From assembly GCA_029007985.1 (NCBI GenBank), contig JAQXIW010000022.1, forward strand, positions 1 to 64,000: a stretch of DNA of 64,000 nt. The letters are read 5' to 3'. This DNA is from Oscillospiraceae bacterium. Its GTDB lineage: Bacteria > Bacillota > Clostridia > Oscillospirales > Ruminococcaceae. The stretch's first letter is position 1, and each line of letters begins with the position of its first letter. The notes under the pieces were generated by a model. The model worked only from the letters and a program-made list of their open reading frames with translations. It made no database searches and was not told the origin of the DNA. A program made the translations under genes and the position numbers. This document shows, piece by piece, positions 18,225 through 28,777 of the stretch.

Positions 18225-19334
18225 ATGAACAGTCTTAAACAAAAAATTAAAGAGACGGATTTGACCGTACTTTTGATATGTATGGGTCTGAGCTTTTTTT
18301 CCGTCATATCAATATATTCGATTTACGCCAAAATGACAATTCTCAACAATATCCGCGTGGTTATCGTACAGGCCGGGGCGTCCGCTGTCGGCGTCGTCGC
18401 GGCGTTTCTGATTTCGCTCATCGACTACAAGGAAATGTGCGAAATGTGGAAATTACATTCCGCTTTTGCTTACGCCCTCATGGTTTTGACCGCCGTCATA
18501 GGATTTGCGCCGGAGGGCACTACCAACAAGGCATGGATAGCTTTGCCGTTCGGTTTGTCGATTCAGCCGTCGGAAATATTAAAGCTCAGTATGATACTGA
18601 CATTGGCCTTCTTTTTTGAAAAGAATAAAAACACCGTAAACGAAATAAAAACCTTTACAAGATTGGTGTTTGCGGCTCTCGTTCCGCTGGCATTTGTTGC
18701 CTATCAAAAGGACGACGGCACTCTTTTGATTTTCTGCGTAATAGTCGCCTGTATTTTCTTTGCCCGGGGCGTCAGCTATAAAGTGGTTGCCGCCGGGGTT
18801 GTGGGTTTGGCGGCGATGAGCCCTATACTTTGGTTTAAGGTGCTGGATGACTATCAGAAAAACAGAATACTCGCCCTTTTTCACCCGGACGAATTTTCAA
18901 ACATCATGTGGCAGCAAAACCAGGGCAGAATAGCGATAGGCTCCGGCATGATAACCGGCAAGGGCTTTTTGGTGGACAATCACAACGCCACGCCTTTGGC
19001 TTACAACGACTCGATTTTTTCCTTTTTTGCCGAAAGCACCGGTTTTGTGGGTACAGTCTTGCTGTTGGCGGCAATATTGTTTTTGTGGATGAAAATACTT
19101 TCAATCGCAAGGCGCAGCAACGATTTACGGGGCTCTCTGATTTGCGTGGGCGTGTTTGCCATGCTCATGGCGCAGACGGCGATAAACATAGGTATGAACC
19201 TGTCTCTTTTGCCGGTTATAGGCGTTACCTTGCCGCTGTTTTCCGCCGGCGGTACAAGTGTTATAGTGACCTATGCTGCAATAGGCCTTGTGCTGAGCGT
19301 GGCGCGACACAACCCTAAAACTCTGTTTAACTGA
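18225..19334 (+). CDS. FtsW/RodA/SpoVE SEDS-family glycosyltransferase (RodA-like)
   Basis: QPSEILKLSMILTLAFFF; INIGMNLSLLPVIGVTLPLFSAGGTSVI. Confidence 0.94.
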   Translation: MNSLKQKIKETDLTVLLICMGLSFFSVISIYSIYAKMTILNNIRVVIVQAGASAVGVVAAFLISLIDYKEMCEMWKLHSAFAYALMVLTAVIGFAPEGTTNKAWIALPFGLSIQPSEILKLSMILTLAFFFEKNKNTVNEIKTFTRLVFAALVPLAFVAYQKDDGTLLIFCVIVACIFFARGVSYKVVAAGVVGLAAMSPILWFKVLDDYQKNRILALFHPDEFSNIMWQQNQGRIAIGSGMITGKGFLVDNHNATPLAYNDSIFSFFAESTGFVGTVLLLAAILFLWMKILSIARRSNDLRGSLICVGVFAMLMAQTAINIGMNLSLLPVIGVTLPLFSAGGTSVIVTYAAIGLVLSVARHNPKTLFN

Positions 19335-19342
19335 GGTGTATT

Positions 19343-20575
19343 ATGTCAACAAAAAGAGAAATTCTTAAAAAATACGGCGAGACATTCAATATTATCAAGT
19401 ATGTCGAGAGAGAAATGCGCACCTTTGCGGAAAAGCCTTTTTCCGACGAGGATTCTCTTGTCTTGGCGCAGGCATGCTATATGGAATTTGACAACGCCGT
19501 TCCGTCGGTGGAAATAAAAATGGGCGGCAAAAGCTTTGCTGAAATATACAAAGCCGAGCTTTTCCCGGGCATTTTCGATAACATTCAGATGAAAGAAAAC
19601 AATTTTGCTCTGTTTTCGGCTCTCTGCCGGAGCCCCCGCTTCAGAGATGTTAAAATAAACCACCCGGTCGAAATTACAAACAGCAAAATCGAAGAGCAAT
19701 TTTCTGCCACCGCATTCGTTCTGCCGGGCGGAGACATATATATAGGATACAGAGGCACCGACGCCTCGGTTGTAGGCTGGAAAGAGGATTTTTATATGCT
19801 GATTGAGCCGGCCATACAAAGTCAGTACACGGCTTTGGAATATTTAGAGAGCATCGCCGCCATTTCCGACGGCGAGATTATGCTGGGCGGCCATTCAAAA
19901 GGCGGCACGCTGGCTCTCTATCGGGCGTCCTGCTGCTGTGAAAAAACAAGGCGGCGAATAACCGCCGTCTACAATCACGACGGCCCGGGGCTCACCCGTA
20001 CAATTAGGGAAAGCAGCGAATACGACGCCGTAAAACCGCTTGTGAAAACAACAATTCCTCAGCAGTCGCTTATAGGCATCATTATGAATGACGGCGATTA
20101 CAGCGTGGTCTATTCCGATGCAAAGGGTATTTTTCAGCACGACCCGTACACATGGCAAATGTCCGACGACGGATTTGTGTGGGCGGATAAAATTTCCAAG
20201 ACATCGGATAAAATGGAAAGCGCCCTCGACGAAATGCTGTCGGAACTCTCGGAGGACGAGAAAAAACTTGCTGTCGAGACGGTATTTAGGGTTATTGAGT
20301 CCACGGGGGAGACGAATTTCCCGGATTGGCCTCAATCGGCGCTGAAAGAGTACGAAAAAATAATTGCCACGATTAAAGAAATCGACAGCGATACCGTGAA
20401 AAAAATATCAAATACGGTTATGACAATGATAAAAATCGTATTCAGAAATATGATAGATGTGGAGATGCCGTCGCCGGCCGCCACTCTTGAAAACGCATTT
20501 GCAAATATAAAGAATCAATTTTCAAAAATAGGCAAATCGGAAAACGGCGAAGAAAATTCGGATAATTGCCGATAA
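19343..20575 (+). CDS. Mbeg1-like/DUF2974 alpha/beta-hydrolase
   Basis: YIGYRGTDASVVGWKEDF; nucleophile elbow LGGHSKGGTLALY. Confidence 0.8.
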   Translation: MSTKREILKKYGETFNIIKYVEREMRTFAEKPFSDEDSLVLAQACYMEFDNAVPSVEIKMGGKSFAEIYKAELFPGIFDNIQMKENNFALFSALCRSPRFRDVKINHPVEITNSKIEEQFSATAFVLPGGDIYIGYRGTDASVVGWKEDFYMLIEPAIQSQYTALEYLESIAAISDGEIMLGGHSKGGTLALYRASCCCEKTRRRITAVYNHDGPGLTRTIRESSEYDAVKPLVKTTIPQQSLIGIIMNDGDYSVVYSDAKGIFQHDPYTWQMSDDGFVWADKISKTSDKMESALDEMLSELSEDEKKLAVETVFRVIESTGETNFPDWPQSALKEYEKIIATIKEIDSDTVKKISNTVMTMIKIVFRNMIDVEMPSPAATLENAFANIKNQFSKIGKSENGEENSDNCR

Positions 20576-20599
20576 TAAAATAATGTTTGTACATATAAA

Positions 20600-20628
20600 T
20601 TGACACAATTATCACAATTATATATAAT
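20600..20628 (+). promoter_or_regulatory. secA promoter
   Basis: TTGACA (20600-20605) - 17 nt - TATAAT (20623-20628). Confidence 0.85.
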
Positions 20629-20679
20629 AATAAATTGACGGTTAAAAAATAAACGGATTACATATATTTAGGAGATAAC

Positions 20680-23442
20680 ATGTCTTTAATTACTAAAATT
20701 TTCGGCAGTTATGAAACAAAAGAGCTGAAAAAAATAGAGCCGGTGAAAAATTCCGTGCTTTCACTTGAACCAAAATATCGGGCAATGTCCGACAGCGAGC
20801 TGCAGTCACAGACCCGGGTTTTGAAAGACAGACTCGCCGGCGGCGAAACCCTTGACGACATATTGCCGGACGCATTTGCGGTTTGCCGCGAGGCGTCTTG
20901 GCGTGTTTTGGAAATGAAACACTTCCCTGTACAGATTGCCGGCGGTATTGCTTTACACAGAAACAATATAGCGGAAATGAAAACGGGCGAAGGTAAAACT
21001 CTCGTCGCCACATTGCCGGCATATCTCAACGCTCTCACCGGCAAAGGCGTTCATGTCATTACGGTCAACGATTATCTTGCACGCCGCGACTCTCAGTGGA
21101 TGGGCAAGCTCTATAACTTCCTCGGTCTTACGGTCGGACTTGTCGTACACGGTATGACGAGCGAAGAAAAAAAGCGGGCTTATAATGCCGACATCACATA
21201 CGGTACAAACAACGAATTCGGCTTTGACTATCTGCGTGACAACATGGCTCTCTACGCCAAGGATATGGTGCAGAGGGGATTTAACTATGCCATTGTGGAC
21301 GAGGTTGACTCCATTCTCATAGACGAGGCGAGAACACCTCTTATTATTTCCGGCCAGGGCGACAAGTCCACCGATTTGTACAAGGTGGCAAATACCTTTG
21401 CAAAAACTCTTTCATATTTCAGAGTTGCCGAGACCGATTCAAAAGAAGAGCTCGATGTGGTAAAAGAGGATGTAATAGTAGACGAAAAGGCAAGACAGGC
21501 CACTCTCACGAAAAACGGCATCGAAAAGGTCGAAAGGTATTTCAATCTCGAAAACTATTCCGACCCGGAAAATATGACATTACAGCACCATATCTCACAG
21601 GCTTTGCAGGCCAATGCGATTATGAAAAGAGATATAGACTATGTTGTAAAAGACGGTCAGATTGTAATTGTCGACGAATTTACAGGTCGTCTTATGGAGG
21701 GCAGACGCTATAATCAGGGTCTGCACCAGGCCATTGAGGCAAAAGAGGGCGTACAGATTCAGCACGAGAGCAAGACTCTGGCGTCAATCACATTCCAGAA
21801 CTATTTCAGAATGTATAAAAAACTGTCCGGCATGACGGGTACGGCTCTGTCGGAACGGGACGAATTTTTACAGATTTACGGTCTTTCCGTTTTGCCTATC
21901 CCTACAAACAAGCCGCTCATCAGAAAAGATATGAACGATGTGGTCTACAAGACCGAGAGAGCAAAGTTCAAAGCCGTTATTGATGAAGCGGTTCGGGCGC
22001 ATCGGAAAGGTCAGCCGGTGCTTATCGGTACGATTTCAATCGAAAAATCCGAAATGCTTTCAAAAATGCTGAAAGCAAGAGGCGTAAAGCACGAAGTCCT
22101 CAACGCCAAGTATCACGAAAAAGAGGCTGAAATAGTAGCCCAGGCCGGCAGACTCAACGCCGTCACTATCGCTACAAACATGGCGGGCAGAGGTACCGAC
22201 ATCATACTCGGCGGCAATGCGGAGTTTATGGCTAAAAACGAGATGCGCCGCCTCGGATACGACGAAGAAATGATAGAAAACGCCACCGCGTTTTTCCATA
22301 CGGAAGACCGGGATATTCTGCGGGCGAGAAAAGTATTTTCCGAGCTCAACGACAAATATAAGCGGGAACTTGCCCCTGAGGCACAAAAGGTCAGAGAAGC
22401 CGGCGGCTTGCTGATTCTCGGCACAGAAAGACACGAATCACGCCGTATTGACAACCAGCTCAGAGGCCGTGCCGGCCGTCAGGGCGACCCGGGCGCAACG
22501 AGATTTTATGTCTCTCTCGAAGACGACCTTATGCGTCTTTTCGGCGGCGACAAAACCGCTCGGCTCATGGATAAAATGGGTCTCGAGGAAGACATGCCTA
22601 TCGAAAACAAGATGGTAACAAACACAATCGAATCTGCACAGAAAAAGATTGAGGGCAGAAACTTCGACATCAGAAAGAGCGTTCTTCAGTACGACGATGT
22701 TCTTAACAATCAGAGGGAGCTCATCTACAAACAGAGGGGCGAGGTTTTACAGGGCAACGACGTGTCCCGGTCTATTCACGAGATGGTCACACGCTCAATC
22801 AGGGACAATGTGGAAATGTTCTGTCAGGGCGAGAGCGCGCATCGGTGGAATTTGCAGTCGCTTAAAAACACATATTTGGGCTGGCTGCTTTCCGACAGCG
22901 ATTTGGATTATTCAGACAGCGAACTCGACGCTCTCACGATAGACGATGTGGTTAAATTCATCACCGATAAAGCCGAGGCAAACCTTGCTCAAAAACAGGC
23001 TCTGCTGGGCGAGGACAGAATGCGCGAATTTGAGCGCGTCGTTCTTTTGAGAAATGTAGACTCAAAGTGGATGGATCACATCGACGCCATGGAAGAATTG
23101 CGCCGCGGCATGAATTTGAGAAGCTACGGTCAGCACGACCCTTACGCCACATACAGAATGGAAGGCTTTGATATGTTCGACGAAATGGTCGAGTCCATTC
23201 GTCAGGATACGGCAAAGAACATCATTGCCGCACAAATCAGAATAAACCAAGAGCCTATTAAAAGACAGCGGGTTGCCAAAATCACCGGCACAAGCGGCGG
23301 CGGTGAGGAGCCTGTCAAAAAACAGCCTGTCAGAGCGGGCAAGAAAATAGGCAGAAACGAGCCTTGTCCTTGCGGCAGCGGCAAAAAGTATAAGAATTGC
23401 CACGGCAGAACAGGCGCTGCTCCGCTTGAAATCAAGCCATAA
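20680..23442 (+). CDS. secA: Preprotein translocase ATPase SecA
   Basis: [35 protein letters not shown]-terminal [17 protein letters not shown] zinc motif. Confidence 0.98.
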   Translation: MSLITKIFGSYETKELKKIEPVKNSVLSLEPKYRAMSDSELQSQTRVLKDRLAGGETLDDILPDAFAVCREASWRVLEMKHFPVQIAGGIALHRNNIAEMKTGEGKTLVATLPAYLNALTGKGVHVITVNDYLARRDSQWMGKLYNFLGLTVGLVVHGMTSEEKKRAYNADITYGTNNEFGFDYLRDNMALYAKDMVQRGFNYAIVDEVDSILIDEARTPLIISGQGDKSTDLYKVANTFAKTLSYFRVAETDSKEELDVVKEDVIVDEKARQATLTKNGIEKVERYFNLENYSDPENMTLQHHISQALQANAIMKRDIDYVVKDGQIVIVDEFTGRLMEGRRYNQGLHQAIEAKEGVQIQHESKTLASITFQNYFRMYKKLSGMTGTALSERDEFLQIYGLSVLPIPTNKPLIRKDMNDVVYKTERAKFKAVIDEAVRAHRKGQPVLIGTISIEKSEMLSKMLKARGVKHEVLNAKYHEKEAEIVAQAGRLNAVTIATNMAGRGTDIILGGNAEFMAKNEMRRLGYDEEMIENATAFFHTEDRDILRARKVFSELNDKYKRELAPEAQKVREAGGLLILGTERHESRRIDNQLRGRAGRQGDPGATRFYVSLEDDLMRLFGGDKTARLMDKMGLEEDMPIENKMVTNTIESAQKKIEGRNFDIRKSVLQYDDVLNNQRELIYKQRGEVLQGNDVSRSIHEMVTRSIRDNVEMFCQGESAHRWNLQSLKNTYLGWLLSDSDLDYSDSELDALTIDDVVKFITDKAEANLAQKQALLGEDRMREFERVVLLRNVDSKWMDHIDAMEELRRGMNLRSYGQHDPYATYRMEGFDMFDEMVESIRQDTAKNIIAAQIRINQEPIKRQRVAKITGTSGGGEEPVKKQPVRAGKKIGRNEPCPCGSGKKYKNCHGRTGAAPLEIKP

Positions 23443-23448
23443 CAACAG

Positions 23449-23470
23449 AGGCGGAAACCTCCGCCTTTTG
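23449..23470 (+). terminator. Rho-independent terminator after secA
   Basis: AGGCGGA-AACC-TCCGCCT-TTTG. Confidence 0.85.
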
Positions 23471-23507
23471 TTTTCGATTGGCATTATCTTTTGAAAAGTG
23501 TATGTTT

Positions 23508-23522
23508 TGCGGAATTTCCGCA
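23508..23522 (+). promoter_or_regulatory. Perfect 15-nt palindrome upstream of trkH
   Basis: TGCGGAA-T-TTCCGCA, just after a possible TTGGCA-17-TATGTT promoter. Confidence 0.5.
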
Positions 23523-23539
23523 ATTACACAGAGGTATAG

Positions 23540-24886
23540 ATGAACAAGTTAAAGAAAAAATTCCGCCTCTCTTCTTCACAGGTAATTATCGGCGGTTTTG
23601 CATTGATGATTTTTATAGGGGCCGTGTTGCTTTATATGCCGTTTTCCACGGTTGAAAAGGGCAGCGCTCCTTTCATAGACTGCCTGTTTACATCCGCCAG
23701 CGCGTCCTGCGTTACGGGTCTGGTTGTTCACGACACGGCGACATATTGGACTGCTTTCGGCAAAACGGTTATACTTTTGCTGATTCAGATAGGCGGTATG
23801 GGCGTAGTTACAATGGCTGTGCTTGTAACTATGATGGCAGGTAAAAAAATATCTCTGTCACAGCGCTCGGTTTTACAGGATTCAATATCCGCACACCAGC
23901 TCGGCGGCATAGTAAAAGCCGCAAGGGACATTGTGCTTACATCGCTGGGGATAGAGCTCGCCGGCGCAGTTCTCTTGTATCCGTCATTCGCAAAGGAATT
24001 TGGCTACTTTGACGGCATTATTTACGCAATATGGCATTCAATTTCCGCCTTCTGCAACGCCGGTTTTGACTTGATGGGCGTAAAAGAGCAGTATTCGTCA
24101 CTCACGGCTTTCACGGGCAACCCTACGGTAAACATAACAATTATGCTCTTGATTGTCATAGGCGGTATAGGCTTTTTGACATGGAACGACATAAAACTGT
24201 ATAAATTCAAGTTCAGAAAATACAAACTGCAGAGCAAACTTGCGCTCTGTACGACCCGGGCTCTCATCTTGGGCGGTTTTGCGTATTTCTATATTTTTGA
24301 ATACTCACAGCGGAAATTCGGCGACCTGACGACAGGAGAAAAAATATGGGGCGCGCTGTTCCAATCCATTACAACGAGAACAGCCGGCTTTAACACCACC
24401 GATTTGACAAAACTGTCAGAGGCCGGTCAGCTCATAACCATTATTTTAATGCTTATAGGCGGCACATCGGGCTCGACTGCAGGCGGTATGAAAACGACAA
24501 CTTTTGCCGTTCTGATTATTACTTGTATTGCGGTATTCCGCAAAAAAGACGATGTCACGGCGTTTAACAGGCGTATATCCTCAGATACAGTCCGCACAGC
24601 GTCGACAATATTTACAATGTATATTTTGCTGTTTGTTCTGTCGGGCATTGCCATAAGCATAAGCGAAGGCCTGCCTTTGCTCACATGTCTTTTTGAAACG
24701 GCGTCCGCAATAGGTACGGTCGGTCTGACATTGGGTATTACACCGTCTTTGCACTTCTTTTCAAAATGCGTGATTATTATGCTCATGTATTTCGGCAGAG
24801 TCGGCGCATTGACAATAATATATGCCACGCTTAAAAATTCAGATAATCTCTACCGTTACCCTGAAGAAAAAGTTACGGTAGGCTAA
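23540..24886 (+). CDS. TrkH/KtrB-family potassium uptake channel subunit
   Basis: Selectivity-filter-like segments TSASASCVTGL, FCNAGFDLMG, TTRTAGFNTTDL, ETASAIGTVGLTLG. Confidence 0.95.
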   Translation: MNKLKKKFRLSSSQVIIGGFALMIFIGAVLLYMPFSTVEKGSAPFIDCLFTSASASCVTGLVVHDTATYWTAFGKTVILLLIQIGGMGVVTMAVLVTMMAGKKISLSQRSVLQDSISAHQLGGIVKAARDIVLTSLGIELAGAVLLYPSFAKEFGYFDGIIYAIWHSISAFCNAGFDLMGVKEQYSSLTAFTGNPTVNITIMLLIVIGGIGFLTWNDIKLYKFKFRKYKLQSKLALCTTRALILGGFAYFYIFEYSQRKFGDLTTGEKIWGALFQSITTRTAGFNTTDLTKLSEAGQLITIILMLIGGTSGSTAGGMKTTTFAVLIITCIAVFRKKDDVTAFNRRISSDTVRTASTIFTMYILLFVLSGIAISISEGLPLLTCLFETASAIGTVGLTLGITPSLHFFSKCVIIMLMYFGRVGALTIIYATLKNSDNLYRYPEEKVTVG

Positions 24887-24896
24887 GGAGCAGAAA

Positions 24897-25544
24897 ATGA
24901 AAACATTATTACTTATAGGTGCCGGCAGATTCGGCAGACATATCGCAAGAAAAATGAGCGAGCTTGGCCACGAGATAATGGTGGTCGACAGGGATGAAAA
25001 GCATATACAGGACATTATGCCCTATGTCACCAATGCCGTAATCGGCGATTCCACCGACGAAAAATTTTTGCAGTCGCTGGGCGTGTCAAATTACGATGTG
25101 TGCATTTGCGCGATAGGAAACAATTTCCAGGCGTCCCTTGAAACCACTTCTCTTTTGAAAGAGCTGGGCGGCAAGCTCGTCATTGCCAGGTCGTCCAGAG
25201 ACGTACACGAAAAATTCCTTTTGAGAAACGGCGCGGACGAGGTCGTCTACCCTGAAAAACAGATGGGTGAATGGACAGCCATAAGATATTCATCGGACAA
25301 AATCAAGGGCTACACAAACCTGGACGGCGAATTTGCGCTCTATGAAATGCGGGTGCCGGCCGAATGGTACGGCAAGACGGTTTTGGATGTGGATGTCCGC
25401 AAACAGTACAATATCAACATTCTCGCAATTAAGAAAGACCGGAAAATCCAGGAAATCGCCATGCCTAATACGGTTTTTCACAAGGACGAAATCGTTTTGG
25501 TCTTGGGTAGGAATGAAGACATAGTCAAATGCTTTAAGCTGTAA
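24897..25544 (+). CDS. TrkA/KtrA-family RCK (TrkA-N/TrkA-C) protein
   Basis: LIGAGRFGRHIARKMSELGHEIMVVDRD; TrkA-C-like C-terminus. Confidence 0.95.
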   Translation: MKTLLLIGAGRFGRHIARKMSELGHEIMVVDRDEKHIQDIMPYVTNAVIGDSTDEKFLQSLGVSNYDVCICAIGNNFQASLETTSLLKELGGKLVIARSSRDVHEKFLLRNGADEVVYPEKQMGEWTAIRYSSDKIKGYTNLDGEFALYEMRVPAEWYGKTVLDVDVRKQYNINILAIKKDRKIQEIAMPNTVFHKDEIVLVLGRNEDIVKCFKL

Positions 25545-25545
25545 T

Positions 25546-25567
25546 AAAAGCCCTGCGGGGCTTTTTT
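25546..25567 (+). terminator. Rho-independent terminator
   Basis: AAAAGCCC-TGC-GGGGCTTTTTT. Confidence 0.9.
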
Positions 25568-25618
25568 GTTTGTTCAAAGTGTGGTATGATATATAAAAAC
25601 GATGTATCAGAGACGAAA

Positions 25619-26749
25619 ATGAAAAAGATAATCATTATGCCCGATTCTTTTAAGGGCAGCCTTTCGGCACGGGATTTTTCCAAAATCACAAAAGAAGTGC
25701 TGAATAAATATTTCCCCGACTGTGAAATAAAAACTTTTCCGATTGCCGACGGCGGCGAGGGCACAACAGACTGCTTTTTGAGCATAGGCGGCTTTGAAAG
25801 AATACCCGTACGGGTAAAAAACGCCTTTATGGAAAATACCGAGACTTACTATGCATTCAACGGCGAAACCCGGGTAATTGAAACGGCGGCCTGCGCTTCG
25901 TTGCCGTCCGCAAAGGGCAGAGAAAACCCGGTGACGACCACGACTTACGGCGTGGGGCAGATGATGAGACACGCCGCAGCTATCGGGGCAAAGCGCATTT
26001 TGCTCGGGCTCGGCGGCTCGTGTACAAACGATGCGGGCGCGGGTATGGCTCGGGGCGCCGGGGTTAAATTTTTTGACAGGGCAGGGAAAGAATTTATACC
26101 CGTCGGCGGCACTCTGGACTTAATAGCAAATTTTGATGACGGCCTGTACAAAAAAGAGTTTGCCGACATAGAAATAACGGCGATGTGCGACATTGACAAT
26201 GTATTGTACGGCGAGAGCGGAGCGGCGTTTGTATTTGCTCCTCAAAAGGGTGCGGACGAAAAAACAGTCAAATTATTGGACGGAAAACTTAAAGCCGTTG
26301 CAGATTTTATCCATGGGAAAACCGGTAAATCATATCACTCGGTAAAAGGCGCCGGGGCAGCAGGCGGAATGGGATTCGGCGTTTGCGCATTTTTGGGCGG
26401 CAAACTAAAATCCGGTACAGACGCGGTCCTCGACGCAATCGAATTTGAAAAAGAGGCGGAGAGCGCAGACCTGATAATAACCGGCGAGGGCAAACTCGAC
26501 CGGCAGTCTCTTTCCGGCAAGGCGGTGGTGGGCATTTGCCGCAGGGCAAAAAAGCTCGGCGTCCCGGTCATTGCACTAACGGGCGCATACACCCAAGACT
26601 ACAAAAAGGCTTATTGCGAGGGATTGACAGCTGTTTTTTCCACAAATACTGCCCCTATGTCCCTGCGGCAGGCAATGGCGGATATTGAAAAAAATCTATC
26701 GGCAACGATTGAAAATATAGCAAAAATTTTACTTATAAAGAAAGGATAG
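25619..26749 (+). CDS. Glycerate kinase (GlxK family)
   Basis: IIMPDSFKGSLSARDF; IADGGEGTTDCF; GLGGSCTNDAGAGMARGAG. Confidence 0.95.
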   Translation: MKKIIIMPDSFKGSLSARDFSKITKEVLNKYFPDCEIKTFPIADGGEGTTDCFLSIGGFERIPVRVKNAFMENTETYYAFNGETRVIETAACASLPSAKGRENPVTTTTYGVGQMMRHAAAIGAKRILLGLGGSCTNDAGAGMARGAGVKFFDRAGKEFIPVGGTLDLIANFDDGLYKKEFADIEITAMCDIDNVLYGESGAAFVFAPQKGADEKTVKLLDGKLKAVADFIHGKTGKSYHSVKGAGAAGGMGFGVCAFLGGKLKSGTDAVLDAIEFEKEAESADLIITGEGKLDRQSLSGKAVVGICRRAKKLGVPVIALTGAYTQDYKKAYCEGLTAVFSTNTAPMSLRQAMADIEKNLSATIENIAKILLIKKG

Positions 26750-26753
26750 TATT

Positions 26754-27407
26754 ATGACAGACAGAGAAATACTTTCAAAAGTCGACCACACACTCTTAAA
26801 AGCCGACGCAAAACAGCGGGACATCAAGCGCATTTGCGAAGAGGCTCTGCGCTATGAGACGGCGTCCGTGTGTATCAATCCGGGGTACATTGAGTACGCA
26901 AAGGGAATACTCGGCGACAAAATCCCGGTTTGTACGGTTATAGGTTTCCCTCTCGGTGCGATGACAACACGGGCAAAGGTGTTTGAGGCAAAGGACGCCG
27001 TCGAAAAAGGCGCTGCGGAAGTTGATATGGTGATAAACATATCAAAGGCAAAAGACGGTGAATTTGATTACATTACCGAAGAAATTCGCCTGATCAAAGA
27101 GGCGGTCGGCGACAGGGTGCTGAAAGTCATTATTGAAACCTGTCTTTTGACAGACGAAGAAAAGGTTAGACTTTGCAAATGCGTAATTGACGGCGGCGCA
27201 GATTTTATTAAAACCAGCACAGGTTTTTCAACCGGCGGCGCAACTTTTCACGATATAAAGCTTTTCAGCGAAAACTGCAAAGGCAAATGTAAAATTAAGG
27301 CGGCGGGCGGCATACGCACAAGAGAAGATATGGAAAAATTCATTGAACTCGGCGCGGACAGACTCGGCACTTCCTCGGCTGTCAAAATAATGTACGGCAA
27401 CAAATAA
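26754..27407 (+). CDS. deoC: Deoxyribose-phosphate aldolase
   Basis: KVDHTLLKADA; TVIGFPLGAMTTRAKVFEA; DFIKTSTGFSTGGAT. Confidence 0.96.
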   Translation: MTDREILSKVDHTLLKADAKQRDIKRICEEALRYETASVCINPGYIEYAKGILGDKIPVCTVIGFPLGAMTTRAKVFEAKDAVEKGAAEVDMVINISKAKDGEFDYITEEIRLIKEAVGDRVLKVIIETCLLTDEEKVRLCKCVIDGGADFIKTSTGFSTGGATFHDIKLFSENCKGKCKIKAAGGIRTREDMEKFIELGADRLGTSSAVKIMYGNK

Positions 27408-27411
27408 ATAT

Positions 27412-27437
27412 AAGCTCTCTATGAGAGCTTTTATTTT
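27412..27437 (+). terminator. Rho-independent terminator after deoC
   Basis: AAGCTCTC-TAT-GAGAGCTT-TTATTTTTT. Confidence 0.9.
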
Positions 27438-27510
27438 TTACAAAATAACCATAAATAAAATCGGTTTTTGTGTTATAATATGATATATAACTATGCAAAA
27501 CGGACGGTTT

Positions 27511-28767
27511 ATGAAAAAACTATTTTCTTTGTTATTTTTATTTATGGCGCTGAGCGGCTGTAAAAGCCTCACCACTCAGGACAATATTATAAATTTTCTA
27601 TCTGCGCCTAAACTCAATCAAAACGAGAGCGAAGTCGTACGGGCCATTTCCGAGTACACAAATCGGAATATAAATTTGAAATATCCGAAAAGCGGCGGCA
27701 ACGCGTCCCCTGTCAATATCGTGGACATAGACAATGACGGCACGAACGAAGCCGTTGTGTTTTACAGCGCACGGAGCATAGGCGGAAATGTTAGAATGGC
27801 GGTCCTCACTCAGACTGAAAAAGGCTGGGTTGTGACCGACGATTCCGAGGGCTTCGGCACGGAAATATACAAGGCGGACTTTGAGAGCTTTTCCGATAAA
27901 AAACAGAAAAACATTGCAGTAGGCTACACTTTCTCCGACAGCTCCGAAAAGCTTTTGTCGGTTTACACGCTCAACGGTAAAACGGTAAAAAAGACGGACA
28001 CATATTCCTGTCAGGATTACACAATTTGCGATGTCACAGGCGACAGGGCGGCGGATATTATCATCGCGGGCAACAATGCCGAAGAACAAGTGGCAAGTAT
28101 CGCGGTGATTTCCCTGATAAACACAAATTTTATTACCATAGCCAAAGCCGAGCTGGACACGACAAACGCCAAGGTGACAAACATCGCCCTGACCAAGACG
28201 GAAAACGGCGGCAATGCCGTGCTTGTGGATTACAGCGACCCGTATAAATTCGTACACACTGAGGTGTTCGAATACACTAAAGGCAAATTAGAGCAAATTA
28301 TGTCCGGCAACACGGTTGTCAAGGAATGGGCGCAAGCCTATAACTTAATCAGCCTTGACACAGATAAGGACGGTTTTTTTGAAACGCCGACTATCATTAC
28401 GGATTCGACTTCGATCGAAAAAACCGCAAAGTTTATGGAATGGACCTGCTTTTATATTGAGAACCCGGAAAGAAAACTTTTCGGCGTCTGTGAGACGGAA
28501 AAAGGTATTTTTATTCCGATACCGGACGAGTGGCAAAATTATATCACCGTCTCAAAGAATGAGGACGGCAGTTATATATTTTCAAGCGTTCTCGATTCAT
28601 CGGCACTTTTAACTATGACTGTTTACACATCGAGAGTGCCGCCGGACATCGACAGCGGTGCGGTATTGGTCTCGATAGGTACAATGCAGATTGCTTTTAC
28701 ATTCGGCGAAAATACATCACCGGAACAGATAAAATACATCACGGAAAACATTATTTACTTGAAATAG
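27511..28767 (+). CDS. Lipoprotein with FG-GAP/EF-hand-like DxDxDG loops
   Basis: Lipobox LSGC; VNIVDIDNDGTNEAVVFY and LISLDTDKDGFFET. Confidence 0.75.
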   Translation: MKKLFSLLFLFMALSGCKSLTTQDNIINFLSAPKLNQNESEVVRAISEYTNRNINLKYPKSGGNASPVNIVDIDNDGTNEAVVFYSARSIGGNVRMAVLTQTEKGWVVTDDSEGFGTEIYKADFESFSDKKQKNIAVGYTFSDSSEKLLSVYTLNGKTVKKTDTYSCQDYTICDVTGDRAADIIIAGNNAEEQVASIAVISLINTNFITIAKAELDTTNAKVTNIALTKTENGGNAVLVDYSDPYKFVHTEVFEYTKGKLEQIMSGNTVVKEWAQAYNLISLDTDKDGFFETPTIITDSTSIEKTAKFMEWTCFYIENPERKLFGVCETEKGIFIPIPDEWQNYITVSKNEDGSYIFSSVLDSSALLTMTVYTSRVPPDIDSGAVLVSIGTMQIAFTFGENTSPEQIKYITENIIYLK

Positions 28768-28777
28768 GAGAAATAAA

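Noticed and set aside
27598-28257. 219-aa minus-strand ORF
   Set aside because: Antisense to the lipoprotein gene; no RBS or family signature seen
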